This document shows, piece by piece, positions 8,434-17,324 of a stretch of DNA of 64,000 bases (positions are counted from its first letter, which is position 1; every line of letters starts with the position of its first letter). This stretch comes from JBDHWI01 sp964590135 (GTDB lineage: Bacteria > Chloroflexota > Anaerolineae > J036 > Brachytrichaceae). The stretch covers positions 62,001-126,000 of the forward strand of contig CAZPVX010000011.1 of assembly GCA_964590135.1 (NCBI GenBank), written 5' to 3'. Position numbers and translations under genes: made by a program. The notes beneath the pieces are model-generated. The model did not search any database. It was given only the letters and a program-made list of their open reading frames with translations, and was not told the origin of the DNA.

Positions 8434-10565
8434 CAGTCATCGAACAAACTGAAAACTGCCACGACGGTGTGAGCGTGGTGAGGAAGAGAGGCTCGGCGGG
8501 AAATAAGCCGAGCCTTGTTGTTGCCATCGCCGGCAACCCCAACACCGGCAAGACCACGCTGCTCAACGCATTGGTCGGCGCAAACTTCAGCGTCGGCAAT
8601 TGGCCCGGCGTCACAGTCGAAAAAAAAGAGGGCATTCTCGACTTCGCCGATTACACCATTCACTTCATCGATCTGCCCGGCATCTACACGCTGGAGCCGG
8701 TGAGCGACGACGAGCGCATCGCCTACAGTTTCCTGGTCGAGCAGAAGCCGGACGTCATTCTCAACGTGATTGAGACGCCCAACCTGGAGCGCAACCTGGG
8801 ACTGACGATTGAGCTGGCCGAATTTGGCGTGCCGATGGTGATGGCGTTGAACATGGCTGATGAAGCGCGTCAGGCCGGCTTGCAGGTGAATGCCGGCAAG
8901 CTCGGGGCATTGCTCAACGTCAAGGCGCTGCCGACGATTGGCCGCACCGGCGCCGGAGTGAAGGAACTGTTGCCGGCAATTGTTGGGGCGTATCAAACGC
9001 AGCGCCGGCCGGGCCCGATCGTGTATGAGGATTTGCTCGAAGAGCAGTTGCCGGCGGATGCGCGGACCAAGCGCGAGCAGATGGAGCAAGCGGCGCGCGC
9101 TCCTGTTGTCGCGCAAAAGTTGAATGAGGCATTCGGCCGCAGCGCCCCGCAGGTCATCCGTGAAGCGCGCCTGGGTCTGGCCGACGGCCTGTATCACCAG
9201 GTGGCGCACAAGACCGAAGTGCGCAGCCGCAGCGTCACCCGCGCGCTCGACAAGGTGCTGTTGCATCCGGTGCTGGGGATCATCGCGTATCTCGGCATCA
9301 TGTATCTGTTTTTCAAGATCTCGTTCGACTTCTCTGCGCCATACATGGATTGGCTGGATGGGTTTATCAATGGCTTTCTCTCGCCGTTGGCGGTGCAGAG
9401 CCTGCTGGCGATTCATGCGCCGGTGATCGTTGCAGAGTTTGTGGGCGAGGCGGTGCTGGGTGGGTTTGCCTTCGTGCTGACCTTTTTGCCGCTGATCGCA
9501 GTGATGTTCTTTTTGCTCACGCTGCTGGGCATGACCGGCTACATGGCGCGGCTGCCGTTTGTGCTGGATCGCTTCATGAGCCGGCTTGGGCTAAACGGCA
9601 AGGCGATCATCCCGTTGCTGCTGGGACTGGGCTGCAATGTGCCGGCGATCATGGCGACGCGCACCATGGAGAGCCAGCGCGACAAACTCATCGTCTCGCT
9701 GATGATTCCCTTCATGAGTTGTCCGGCGCGGCTGGTCGTGTTCTCGTTCTTCGCGGTGTTGTTCTTTCCGCAGAATCCGGCGCTGGTCATCATGGCAATG
9801 TATGTCATCGGCATCGTCGTCGCCGTTGGCACATCCATGTTCATGAAGCGCCGCATGTTCAAGGGCAACCCGGGCTTGCTGGTGATGGAGTTGCCGCCTT
9901 ATCGCCTGCCGCGCCTGCGCACCGTCGGCATCATCGTGTGGAGCCACGTCCGGGAATTTCTGATCCGCGCCGGCAAGGTTATCTTCACTGTATCGGTGGT
10001 GGTGTGGTTGCTCATTCACCTGCCTTTTGGCGCAAAACCCGAGGACAGTCTGGTGGCGCAGGTGGGCAAGGCCATCACGCCGGTGTTTGCGCCGATTGGC
10101 CTGAATGACTGGCGCGCGACCACGTCGCTCATCCCCGCGTTCCTCGCGCGCGAAGTGGCGCTCTCGTTCATGGCGACGATCTATGCGGCAGAGGACACCC
10201 GCGCGCCGGCGCAGATCGATGCCGGCGCGGCGTTGGTCGATCAGGCGCGCGCGCTGGGCGAGGCGGTGGTGGCGAGTGTGCAGACACTGGTGACGCCGGC
10301 GCTCACGACGATGGAAGTGCAGGACGATGGCAACAGCGCGTTGAAGACGGCGGTGATGCAGACTTTCACCCCGCTGGCTGCGCTGTCATTCATGATCTTG
10401 TTGTTGCTCTACAACTCGTGCCTTGCGGTGTATGGCGTGATGGCCAAGGAGATCGGGCGCAAATTTGCCAACGGCTTCATGCTCTACAGCTTCGTCATCG
10501 GCTGGCTCGTCGCGTTCGTGGTGTATCGCGTTGGATTGTTGTTGACGACTGGGTCGTTGGTGTAG
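8430..10565 (+). CDS. feoB: Ferrous iron transporter FeoB
   Basis: A 711-residue membrane GTPase for Fe(II) uptake. The N-terminal G domain shows G1 GNPNTGKT (35-42), a NWPGVTVEKKEG switch segment, G3 DLPG and G4 NMAD. A helical spacer follows, then the membrane domain with the gate motif GLGCNVPAIMATR near residue 405 and about eight to ten spans. The protein carries a 25-residue polar N-terminal extension before the G domain. It is translationally coupled to feoA (ATGA overlap). No feoC is visible downstream. Confidence 0.97.
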   Translation: MTVIEQTENCHDGVSVVRKRGSAGNKPSLVVAIAGNPNTGKTTLLNALVGANFSVGNWPGVTVEKKEGILDFADYTIHFIDLPGIYTLEPVSDDERIAYSFLVEQKPDVILNVIETPNLERNLGLTIELAEFGVPMVMALNMADEARQAGLQVNAGKLGALLNVKALPTIGRTGAGVKELLPAIVGAYQTQRRPGPIVYEDLLEEQLPADARTKREQMEQAARAPVVAQKLNEAFGRSAPQVIREARLGLADGLYHQVAHKTEVRSRSVTRALDKVLLHPVLGIIAYLGIMYLFFKISFDFSAPYMDWLDGFINGFLSPLAVQSLLAIHAPVIVAEFVGEAVLGGFAFVLTFLPLIAVMFFLLTLLGMTGYMARLPFVLDRFMSRLGLNGKAIIPLLLGLGCNVPAIMATRTMESQRDKLIVSLMIPFMSCPARLVVFSFFAVLFFPQNPALVIMAMYVIGIVVAVGTSMFMKRRMFKGNPGLLVMELPPYRLPRLRTVGIIVWSHVREFLIRAGKVIFTVSVVVWLLIHLPFGAKPEDSLVAQVGKAITPVFAPIGLNDWRATTSLIPAFLAREVALSFMATIYAAEDTRAPAQIDAGAALVDQARALGEAVVASVQTLVTPALTTMEVQDDGNSALKTAVMQTFTPLAALSFMILLLLYNSCLAVYGVMAKEIGRKFANGFMLYSFVIGWLVAFVVYRVGLLLTTGSLV

Positions 10566-10653
10566 TTTGCGTCTGCGTGATGTGACGGTGGGCATGTGCG
10601 CGCAACTGCGAGTGCGATGACAACATGCCGATCGAAGTGGATCGCGATTGGAG

Positions 10654-10830
10654 CTAGCGCGGGCCGGCGTGCGGCGCCGGCTGGTTGAAATATTTGCCCC
10701 GCTGCGGCGAGACTTGCGGCTCAGATGCTTCTGCCCAATCATCCCCGCGCTTGCCCACGCTCAATGATGCGAGCAACAGCACGGATGAAATCATGCTGGC
10801 GATGACAGTTCCTGCAATGATGATCCACAT
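10654..10830 (-). CDS. Small single-span membrane protein
   Basis: A 58-residue protein starting at an ATG with a clear AAGGAG site eight bases upstream, which is good evidence for a real small gene. It has one N-terminal membrane span (about residues 2-25) and a soluble polar tail rich in Pro, Gly and charged residues. It lies convergent with feoB. No family recognised. Confidence 0.65.
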   Translation of the reverse strand: MWIIIAGTVIASMISSVLLLASLSVGKRGDDWAEASEPQVSPQRGKYFNQPAPHAGPR

Positions 10831-11051
10831 CGAGGTTCTCCTTGTGCACTGCGAATGCTGCAATGTTTTTCTGCGCAAGGAGATATAGCGCGCCGGCGAT
10901 GCGCCGGCATGCTGGCAAAGGCGTGTTTGCGCGCAAGCTTTTGACGCAAAGCAACGACGCGATCCTCATCACATGCGGCAACGCGATTGCTTTTGCTTGC
11001 TTGCGCATTGCAAATGCTGCGCAAAGCGAAAGGAGATTGCCGCTGGCGCAA

Positions 11052-11945
11052 TCACGTTGCCAGGCCGGCGCGCTTGACGAAGGCGCGCCGCACGTCGATC
11101 ACACCGCTGATGACGAGGCCGGCCATCACCAACAGCAGCCCAATCACGTCCGTCGGGCGAATAGCCTCGCCAAGCATCAGCGCTGCCAGCGCGTAGCCGC
11201 TGACCGGATTGAGGAACAGCCACATGCTCGCCCGCAGCGCATCGCGCTTGAGCAGCCAGAACCACAAGAGGTTCGCCACAATCGATACGGCGAGGACTGA
11301 CCACGCCAGCGCCGCGATGAAGCTGGGCGTAATATTGACCGGCTGGGTGTGATTGGCAAGGATCGCCAGCGGCAGCAGCGTGACTGCGCCGATCATCACC
11401 TGCCACGCATTCAGCGCCAGCCCGCCGATCTGCAACTTGCTCCACTTGAAATACACGCTGCCGAACGAGTAGATCACCATCGCCGCGACAGCCATGACGA
11501 TGCCGGCGAGCGTGGCTTCCTTGCCCTGCACGCGCGGCGTGGTGGCGGCGATGAGGCCGGCGGCTCCCAGCGCGATGCCGATCACTTCGTTGCGCGTGAT
11601 CGGCCTTTTCAACCACAACCAGCTCAACACCGCGACGATGAGCGGGTTCATGGCGATGAACAGGCCGAACAGACCTGCCGGCACCTGCGTAAACGCCAGC
11701 CAGCTCAGGCCAAGGTAGCCGGTGCTGTTGGTCAGCGCCAGCACGGTGACGTGCTTCCAGTCGCCACGTTGGGGCATGGGTGTGTCGCGGCGGAAGACGT
11801 AGGCGTAGGTGAGCAGGGCAGCGCCGGCGAGGAAGAAGCGCAGGTCGAGCATCGTCAGCGGTGCGGCATCGCGAATGCCGATCTTGGCTGCGATAGATGC
11901 CGACGACCACAGGATGACGAAGATCAGGCCGAGCAGGATGTCCAA
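11052..11945 (-). CDS. EamA/DMT-family transporter
   Basis: A 297-residue integral membrane protein with ten predicted spans arranged as two repeats of five, the typical EamA (DMT superfamily) layout. Conserved signatures include WSSASIAAKIG in the first span and FLNPVSGYALAALMLGEAI in the second repeat. The substrate is not predictable; relatives export amino acids or metabolites. It is separated by a terminator from the upstream molybdenum hydroxylase gene. Two more EamA paralogues occur at 17325 and 21222. Confidence 0.9.
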   Translation of the reverse strand: MDILLGLIFVILWSSASIAAKIGIRDAAPLTMLDLRFFLAGAALLTYAYVFRRDTPMPQRGDWKHVTVLALTNSTGYLGLSWLAFTQVPAGLFGLFIAMNPLIVAVLSWLWLKRPITRNEVIGIALGAAGLIAATTPRVQGKEATLAGIVMAVAAMVIYSFGSVYFKWSKLQIGGLALNAWQVMIGAVTLLPLAILANHTQPVNITPSFIAALAWSVLAVSIVANLLWFWLLKRDALRASMWLFLNPVSGYALAALMLGEAIRPTDVIGLLLVMAGLVISGVIDVRRAFVKRAGLAT

Positions 11946-11963
11946 AGTGCGCCGATTGTATGG

Positions 11964-11999
11964 AAAATAGAAATCGGGTTTCTACGAAACCCGATTTCT
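11964..11999 (-). terminator. Intrinsic terminator of the molybdenum hydroxylase gene
   Basis: A perfect 13-bp stem (11969-11981 with 11987-11999, 5-nt loop) is followed on the minus strand by ATTTTCC. It lies eight bases after the stop of the 12007 gene. Confidence 0.9.
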
Positions 12000-12006
12000 G
12001 AACCGC

Positions 12007-15000
12007 TCACCCTTTGATCAGCCAACTGCCATCTGGCTTGCCCTTCAACCCGCGCCACACGCGTTCCGGCGTGAGCGGAATCTGGTAGAAGCGCGCGCCG
12101 GTGGCGTGATGCACCGCGTTGACCACCGCCGGCGCGACGCCATCCATCGGAATCTCAGCCACCGCCTTCGCGCCATACGGTCCGCTCGGCTCGTAGGTCT
12201 GGATCAAGATCGCCTGCATCGCTGGCGTCTCATCGGCGCTGTAGATGCGGTATTGCCCGAAGCGGCGCTGGTGCAGACTGCCGGCTTTATCGTAGGTCAT
12301 CTCTTCGCAGTGCGCGTAGCCCAGCGCCTGCAAATTGCCGCCTTCGATCTGCCCGCTCGCGGTCGCCGGGTTAATCGCCACGCCGCAATCCACTGCCATC
12401 ACCAGTTTGTTCACGGTGATCTCGCCTGTGTCGAGATCCACTTCCACCTCAGCGGCCTGACAGCCGAACGGCGGCGGCGAGTCGTAGGTCATGTGGCTCG
12501 CGGTTGCCATGATCTGATGCTGGTTCTCCGTGTGCGTGGCGAACAGCGCGATCTGCTCCAGCGTCAGTTCGCGGCCATCCGGCGTGATGGCTTTGCGATC
12601 CCTGAGGACGATGGTCGACGAGACGACAGACGATTTGCCCTCGTTGGCTGTCGGCTGTCCGCCGCCGGCGTGTTTGCCCTGCGCGAACATCTCCGCAGCG
12701 ACCTCACAGATTTGCGCGCGCACCTGCTCGGCCGCTTTCAACGCCGCGCCGCCGGTGATGTAGGTAGTCGATGAGGCATACGCGCCGGTGTCGAAGGGCG
12801 TGAAGTCGGTGTCGCTCGAATACATGATCACGTCTTCGAGCGGCACGCCGAGCGTTTCGGCGACGATCTGCCCAACGATGGTGTCGCTGCCGGTGCCGAT
12901 ATCCGTGCCGCCGACGAGGCAGTTGAATGAGCCGTCGTCGTTCATCTTGATGGATGCTGCGCCCATGTCGAGGCCGGCGATGGCCGTGCCATGCATCGCC
13001 ATGGCCACGCCGATGCCGCGCCGCACGCTTGGTCGCTGTGGATCAAACACCAGATCCTTGCCGCCGAACTCGTTGCGCTGTTCCCAGCCAATGGCCGCCA
13101 GCGCCTGCGCGAAGCACTCTTCCAGCCCGCACGACTTGATGATTTGATCGAAACCTTCGCGCGCTTCGCCCAACGCCTTGGCGAACGGCAGTGAATCGCC
13201 GGCGCGGTGCCAATTCTTCCGCCGCAACTCGATCGGATCGACGCCCATCAGGTGCGCCGCCTCTTCCATCAAACACTCGATGGCGAACTCGGCCTGCGGT
13301 GCGCCATAGCCGCGAAACGCGCCGGGCGTGGGGATATTGGTATACACCACGTCGCACTCAAACTCGCCGTTGTCCACACGGTAATGGCTCATGCCGCGCA
13401 GACCGCTCACTGTCTGCACAGTCAGGCCGTGCGTGCCATACGCGCCGGTGTTGCCGAGGACGTATTGGCGCAGCGCGTGCAATCTTGGGATTGCGGATTG
13501 ACTGTCGGCTTCGGACTTGAAGCCGGCTTTGAAGACGATGCGCTGCGCGTGGCGTGAGCGCGAACTGGTGAACTCTTGCTCGCGCGTGTATTCGAAGCGC
13601 ACGGGCCGGCCTGTCGCCAGCGTGAGATGCGCGCACAAGTCCTCGATCAGCATCTCCTGTTTGCCGCCAAAGCCGCCGCCGACGCGCGGCTTGACCACGC
13701 GAATTTTCTTCACCGGCAACCCAATTAGCGGCGCGATCATGCGGCGCACATGAAACGGCACCTGCGTGCTGGTGCGAATGACGAGCCGGTCATCTTCATC
13801 CCACCATGTCATCACAATGTGCGGCTCGAGGCTGGCCTGTTGATGCTGCGGCACGTAATACTCGCGCTCGATCACAAAATCGCATTCGTCGAAGGCCTTG
13901 TCCACCTCGCCGACTTTGGCGTAGATGCGGCAGACCAGGTTGCGCGAGGCGTCGCGAATGCTCTTCGCATCCGGCTCATCATGGATGATCGGCGCGTGAC
14001 CGCTTTTTGCCTCGTCGGGGTCGAATACCGCCGGCAGCACCTCGTAGTCGACCTCAATCAATTCACAAGCGCGCTGCGCAATCTCGAACGTCTCGGCGGC
14101 AACAACAGCCACGCGATCGCCGACGTGGCGCACCTTGTTGTCCAGACTCACCTGATCCCACGGCGGTGGATTGGGATAGGACTGGCCGCCGCTCGCATAA
14201 ACCACGCGTGGCACATCCTTGTAGGTCAGCACGGCATGCACGCCGGGCAGTGCCTTTGCCTTCTGGGTATGGATGTCGCGGATGCGGGCATGGGCGTGCG
14301 GGCTGGTGAGCATGGCGGCATACAGCATGCCGGGCATGGGGGCGTCGTCGGTGAACGCCGGTTTGCCTTGCGCAAGCTTGGCCGCGTCCACTTTGCGTTC
14401 GGCCTTGCCCACCACTTGGGTTTGGGTTGCCGGGGCCACCATGAAGGGAGCCAGTGTGGCGCTCAGGGTTTGGGTTTCGGTTTGCGTCGGCACGGTTTCG
14501 TTGCTGTTGCCTGTGCCGCCCGGGCTGCTCCACGTCACATCGCCAATGTCCTGGCGGAACATGCCGCTGCCCTGCTGCGCGCCGGCGGGCGCATCTTGCG
14601 CGGGTGGGGGCGTGATGACGCGCTTGAAAGGCGCCGGCAACTCATTCGGCGGTTCGCCGCGCAAAATGGCGGCCGCATTCAACACCGCCTGCACCGGCTT
14701 TACGTAGCCTGTGCAGCGGCACAGCACGCCGCTGATGGCCTCGCGCACTTCGTTCTCTGTGGGGGTTGTGTTGCGATCAAGCAAGGCTTTTGCCGCCAGC
14801 AGTTGCGCCGGCGTGCAGTAGCCGCACTGGATTGCGCCGTTGTCGATGAAGCATTGCTGCAACGTGTGCAAACCTTTTCGATCGCCCATCGATTCGACTG
14901 TGACAAGCTCGGCGTCCTGCGCCTGTGCCGCCAGTGTGACGCAGGTGTTGACCATCGCGAACTCAGATAAATCGTGGGTCTTGCCAGCATTCGCTTCATC

Positions 15001-15186
15001 AGCAACGGTTGAAGAACCCTGCGGAGTTTGGATTTTCATCAGCACGCCGCATGCACCACACTCGCCAGTCTCGCAGCCGTGCTTTACGCTGTAGTAGCCG
15101 GCGCGCCGCAGCGCGCTCATCAGCGTTTCATTGGGCTGCACGACAAGCTCCCTGTCCTGCCCATTGATGCGAAGGTGAACGATCAT
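12007..15186 (-). CDS. Xanthine dehydrogenase/aldehyde oxidase-family protein, fused 2Fe-2S and molybdopterin domains
   Basis: A 1059-residue molybdenum hydroxylase. Residues 1-75 are a plant-type ferredoxin domain (Cys38, 43, 46, 82) and about 80-165 the second 2Fe-2S domain (Cys121, 124, 156, 158; GYCTP and CRCTGY). A low-complexity linker (about 185-260) leads to the molybdopterin domain, with VGGGFGGKQ and GAFRGYGAPQAEFAIE motifs and a late GAKAVAEIP carrying the presumed catalytic Glu. There is no FAD domain and no neighbouring FAD subunit, so electrons must go to another acceptor. The ATG at 15186 has AGGAG upstream; an in-frame TTG at 15204 is less likely. The substrate (purine, aldehyde or N-heterocycle) is unknown. 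Confidence 0.92.
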   Translation of the reverse strand: MIVHLRINGQDRELVVQPNETLMSALRRAGYYSVKHGCETGECGACGVLMKIQTPQGSSTVADEANAGKTHDLSEFAMVNTCVTLAAQAQDAELVTVESMGDRKGLHTLQQCFIDNGAIQCGYCTPAQLLAAKALLDRNTTPTENEVREAISGVLCRCTGYVKPVQAVLNAAAILRGEPPNELPAPFKRVITPPPAQDAPAGAQQGSGMFRQDIGDVTWSSPGGTGNSNETVPTQTETQTLSATLAPFMVAPATQTQVVGKAERKVDAAKLAQGKPAFTDDAPMPGMLYAAMLTSPHAHARIRDIHTQKAKALPGVHAVLTYKDVPRVVYASGGQSYPNPPPWDQVSLDNKVRHVGDRVAVVAAETFEIAQRACELIEVDYEVLPAVFDPDEAKSGHAPIIHDEPDAKSIRDASRNLVCRIYAKVGEVDKAFDECDFVIEREYYVPQHQQASLEPHIVMTWWDEDDRLVIRTSTQVPFHVRRMIAPLIGLPVKKIRVVKPRVGGGFGGKQEMLIEDLCAHLTLATGRPVRFEYTREQEFTSSRSRHAQRIVFKAGFKSEADSQSAIPRLHALRQYVLGNTGAYGTHGLTVQTVSGLRGMSHYRVDNGEFECDVVYTNIPTPGAFRGYGAPQAEFAIECLMEEAAHLMGVDPIELRRKNWHRAGDSLPFAKALGEAREGFDQIIKSCGLEECFAQALAAIGWEQRNEFGGKDLVFDPQRPSVRRGIGVAMAMHGTAIAGLDMGAASIKMNDDGSFNCLVGGTDIGTGSDTIVGQIVAETLGVPLEDVIMYSSDTDFTPFDTGAYASSTTYITGGAALKAAEQVRAQICEVAAEMFAQGKHAGGGQPTANEGKSSVVSSTIVLRDRKAITPDGRELTLEQIALFATHTENQHQIMATASHMTYDSPPPFGCQAAEVEVDLDTGEITVNKLVMAVDCGVAINPATASGQIEGGNLQALGYAHCEEMTYDKAGSLHQRRFGQYRIYSADETPAMQAILIQTYEPSGPYGAKAVAEIPMDGVAPAVVNAVHHATGARFYQIPLTPERVWRGLKGKPDGSWLIKG

Positions 15187-15217
15187 CCGATGCTCCTGTC
15201 TCAAAGAAATACAAGCG

Positions 15218-15904
15218 TCAATTCAAATCGCGTGACTGCTCCGGCCCGTGCACATTCAAATCACCCGGGTTGTCGCCGGTCTCGATGAAGATTGCGCGCT
15301 CAGCGACATTGGTGGCGCGGTCGCCGATGCGCTCCAGGCAGTGGCCGGCGTGCAGCAACCAGGTGCCGCATTCGATGTGCGCCGGCGTCGCCGACATGTC
15401 AGCCATCACCATCCTCAGAAGGTCGTTGTATAGCGAATCCAGCTTCTCATCGTCGATCAGCACGGCTTTCGCGGCGACCACGTCACCATCAAGGAACGCC
15501 TGTGTGCTGCGCTGCAACATGTCGCGCGCCAGCATGTCCATGTCGCGCAGGTTGAAGGTGTCCATCTTCGCATCATGCCGGGTCATGCGGCGCGCAGCCT
15601 TGGCGATGCCCTTGGCATAGTCGCCGCAGCGCTCCAGCTCGGCAGCAACGATGGTGGCCGACACCAATTCGCGCACATCGCGCGCGACCGGCTGCTGGGT
15701 CACCATCGCCAGCAGGCAGGCGTTCTCCACCTGATAGCGCAGATCGTCGGTGAGTTTGTCCTCTCGTTTGATCTCGCGCGCCTCCTCGAAATTGCGGTCA
15801 ATGAGGGCATCGACGGCGCGAGAAGTGGCGTTGATGGCCTGGGTGCTGAGGGTGGCGATGCCGTCGCGGATATCCTTGAGTTCTCGTTCGAAGACGCTTC
15901 TCAT
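15218..15904 (-). CDS. phoU: Phosphate signalling protein PhoU
   Basis: A 228-residue, all-helical PhoU protein, which normally restrains phosphate uptake and PhoR signalling in contact with PstB. Each of the two three-helix repeats carries the metal-binding signature: ERCGDYAKGIA near residue 91 and LERIGDRATNVAERA near 190. It lies 31 bases upstream of the molybdenum hydroxylase and about 29 kb from the pst operon, an unusual separation. Confidence 0.94.
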   Translation of the reverse strand: MRSVFERELKDIRDGIATLSTQAINATSRAVDALIDRNFEEAREIKREDKLTDDLRYQVENACLLAMVTQQPVARDVRELVSATIVAAELERCGDYAKGIAKAARRMTRHDAKMDTFNLRDMDMLARDMLQRSTQAFLDGDVVAAKAVLIDDEKLDSLYNDLLRMVMADMSATPAHIECGTWLLHAGHCLERIGDRATNVAERAIFIETGDNPGDLNVHGPEQSRDLN

Positions 15905-15953
15905 GGACGCTGATTATCTCCGACAAACGTGAGAGGGCTTGTGTGCTGGATGG

Positions 15954-15998
15954 GAAAAGCAAACCAGCCGAACGAGTTATCGCTCGGCTGGCTCTGTT
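15954..15998 (-). terminator. Intrinsic terminator of the ferredoxin gene
   Basis: A 10-11 bp hairpin with one mismatch (arms near 15964-15974 and 15981-15991) is followed on the minus strand by TTGCTTTT. It is placed just after the ferredoxin stop. Confidence 0.7.
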
Positions 15999-16016
15999 TG
16001 AATCGCAACGCCGGCG

Positions 16017-16370
16017 TTACATGTTGCGCGCGGCGTAACCGGGTCCCTCGGTGTAGAAGGCTGCGTTGTACTCCGCCGCGCCTTCCGTCAGGTCGATCAC
16101 CTCGCCGCCGGCGGCAGTCCAGCGCTCGCCATGTTGTGGCTGCACTTCCTGGCCAGCCTTCAACTCAAGGGCTGACGGAACTTCATCGACTGGGAAGATG
16201 GCCTCGAAGGGGCACTCTGGCACGCAGGCGCCACAGTCGATGCAGGTGTTCGGGTCGATGTAGAACCATGGCCACTGATCTTCCGGCTTGCCGGCGACGA
16301 TGCACTCCACAGGACACACATCTACGCATGCGCCATCGCGCAGACACAGGGCGGTCATTACATGCGTCAT
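16017..16370 (-). CDS. 7Fe (3Fe-4S/4Fe-4S) ferredoxin
   Basis: A 117-residue soluble electron carrier. The first cluster region reads CLRDGACVDVCPVECI and the second CIDCGACVPECPFEAIF, the typical spacing of seven-iron ferredoxins. The C-terminal tail of about 50 residues is longer than in minimal ferredoxins and ends GYAARNM. It is monocistronic, with its own terminator and a pair of inverted repeats upstream. The partner enzyme is not evident. Confidence 0.93.
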   Translation of the reverse strand: MTHVMTALCLRDGACVDVCPVECIVAGKPEDQWPWFYIDPNTCIDCGACVPECPFEAIFPVDEVPSALELKAGQEVQPQHGERWTAAGGEVIDLTEGAAEYNAAFYTEGPGYAARNM

Positions 16371-16457
16371 TTGAAACTACTCCTTGTTGAATCTTCGAGA
16401 TTTCTGTCTTGTTCAACGTTGCCGTTTACAACGGTAAACTGATGTTCCGCGCACTTT

Positions 16458-16474
16458 ATACACGAAGTGTATAG
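16458..16474. promoter_or_regulatory. Candidate operator: 7-bp perfect inverted repeat upstream of the ferredoxin gene
   Basis: TATACAC and GTGTATA flank a 3-bp centre, about 90 bp upstream of the ferredoxin start. A second short palindrome, GTTTAC-N4-GTAAAC, lies closer to the gene near 16423-16440. The A/T-rich symmetric form in a G+C-rich genome fits a repressor site, but the regulator is unknown. Confidence 0.4.
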
Positions 16475-16509
16475 CGTTGTCTAGTTGTGAATCATTGCAT
16501 GATTTGGAA

Positions 16510-16545
16510 AAGAAAAAACCTGACAGGTTGTCAAAACCTGCCAGG
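16510..16545 (-). terminator. Intrinsic terminator of sodA
   Basis: An 11-bp stem with one mismatch (16519-16529 with 16535-16545) is followed on the minus strand by a T-rich run (TTTTTTCTTTT). Confidence 0.9.
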
Positions 16546-16571
16546 CCAGATGTTTGATTGCCGGCTGCGCG

Positions 16572-17186
16572 TTACGCGCCAAAGCGCTTCGCAACATCGT
16601 TCCAGTTCACCACGCTCCAGAATGCCTTGAGGTAATCTGGCCGGCGGTTCTGATACTTCAGGTAGTAGGCGTGCTCCCACACGTCCACACCGAGGATCGG
16701 TGTCAGACCGCCATAGTCTGCCATCAGCGGGTTGTCCTGATTCGGCGTGCTGGTGACAGCCAGCTTGCCATCCTTGCCGATCACCACCCAAGCCCAACCA
16801 GAGCCAAAGCGGGTCGCGCCGGCCTTCTCGAAGGCTTCCTTGAGCGCAGCCAGCGAGCCAAAGGCGGCGTTGATCGCATCGGCCAGCTTGCCACTGGTCG
16901 GTTCGCTTGTGCCGACCTTGAGCTGTTCCCAGAACATGGTGTGATTTACATGGCCGCCGGCGTTGTTGCGCACAGCGGTGCGAATGGCCTCGGGCACGGC
17001 GTTGAGATCCTTGATCAATTCAACAGCGCTCTTGCCGCTCAGTGCCGCGTGATCCTTCAGCGCGTTGTTCAGGTTGTTCACGTAGGCCGCATGATGCTTG
17101 TCGTGGTGAATCTGCATCGTCAGTGTGTCGATATACGGCTCAAGCGATTCATACGGATACGGAAGAGGTAGAAGTTCGTGTGTCAT
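16572..17186 (-). CDS. sodA: Superoxide dismutase, Mn/Fe family
   Basis: A 204-residue cytoplasmic enzyme converting superoxide to hydrogen peroxide and oxygen. Metal ligands are the first His of MQIHHDKHH (residue 27), the His of NHTMFW, and the Asp and His of DVWEHAYYL. NNAGGH and GSGWAW favour the manganese type over the iron type, although cambialistic members exist. The ATG at 17186 was chosen because a TATAAT element lies at 17226-17231 and a GAGGAG site lies between; a longer open frame to 17300 would start upstream of that promoter. Confidence 0.95.
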   Translation of the reverse strand: MTHELLPLPYPYESLEPYIDTLTMQIHHDKHHAAYVNNLNNALKDHAALSGKSAVELIKDLNAVPEAIRTAVRNNAGGHVNHTMFWEQLKVGTSEPTSGKLADAINAAFGSLAALKEAFEKAGATRFGSGWAWVVIGKDGKLAVTSTPNQDNPLMADYGGLTPILGVDVWEHAYYLKYQNRRPDYLKAFWSVVNWNDVAKRFGA

Positions 17187-17225
17187 TTGTTCTTTTTCAC
17201 TCCTCTGTGATTGACTCACGCACCT

Positions 17226-17231
17226 ATTATA
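17226..17231 (-). promoter_or_regulatory. -10 element of sodA
   Basis: A perfect TATAAT on the minus strand, about 40 bases before the sodA start. No consensus -35 element is evident at the right distance. Confidence 0.5.
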
Positions 17232-17324
17232 AAGACCACAAGTGTTTGATTGGCATTTGTGATTTTCTGACCTGTATTTCTCAGCTTGTGTTCCCGCCAC
17301 GCCTTGTCTGCCGGCTCACCGATA

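Noticed and set aside
13750..14970. A 406-codon open frame opposite the molybdenum hydroxylase gene
   Set aside because: It is antisense to clear 2Fe-2S and Mo-domain coding sequence and resembles only high-G+C shadow translation.
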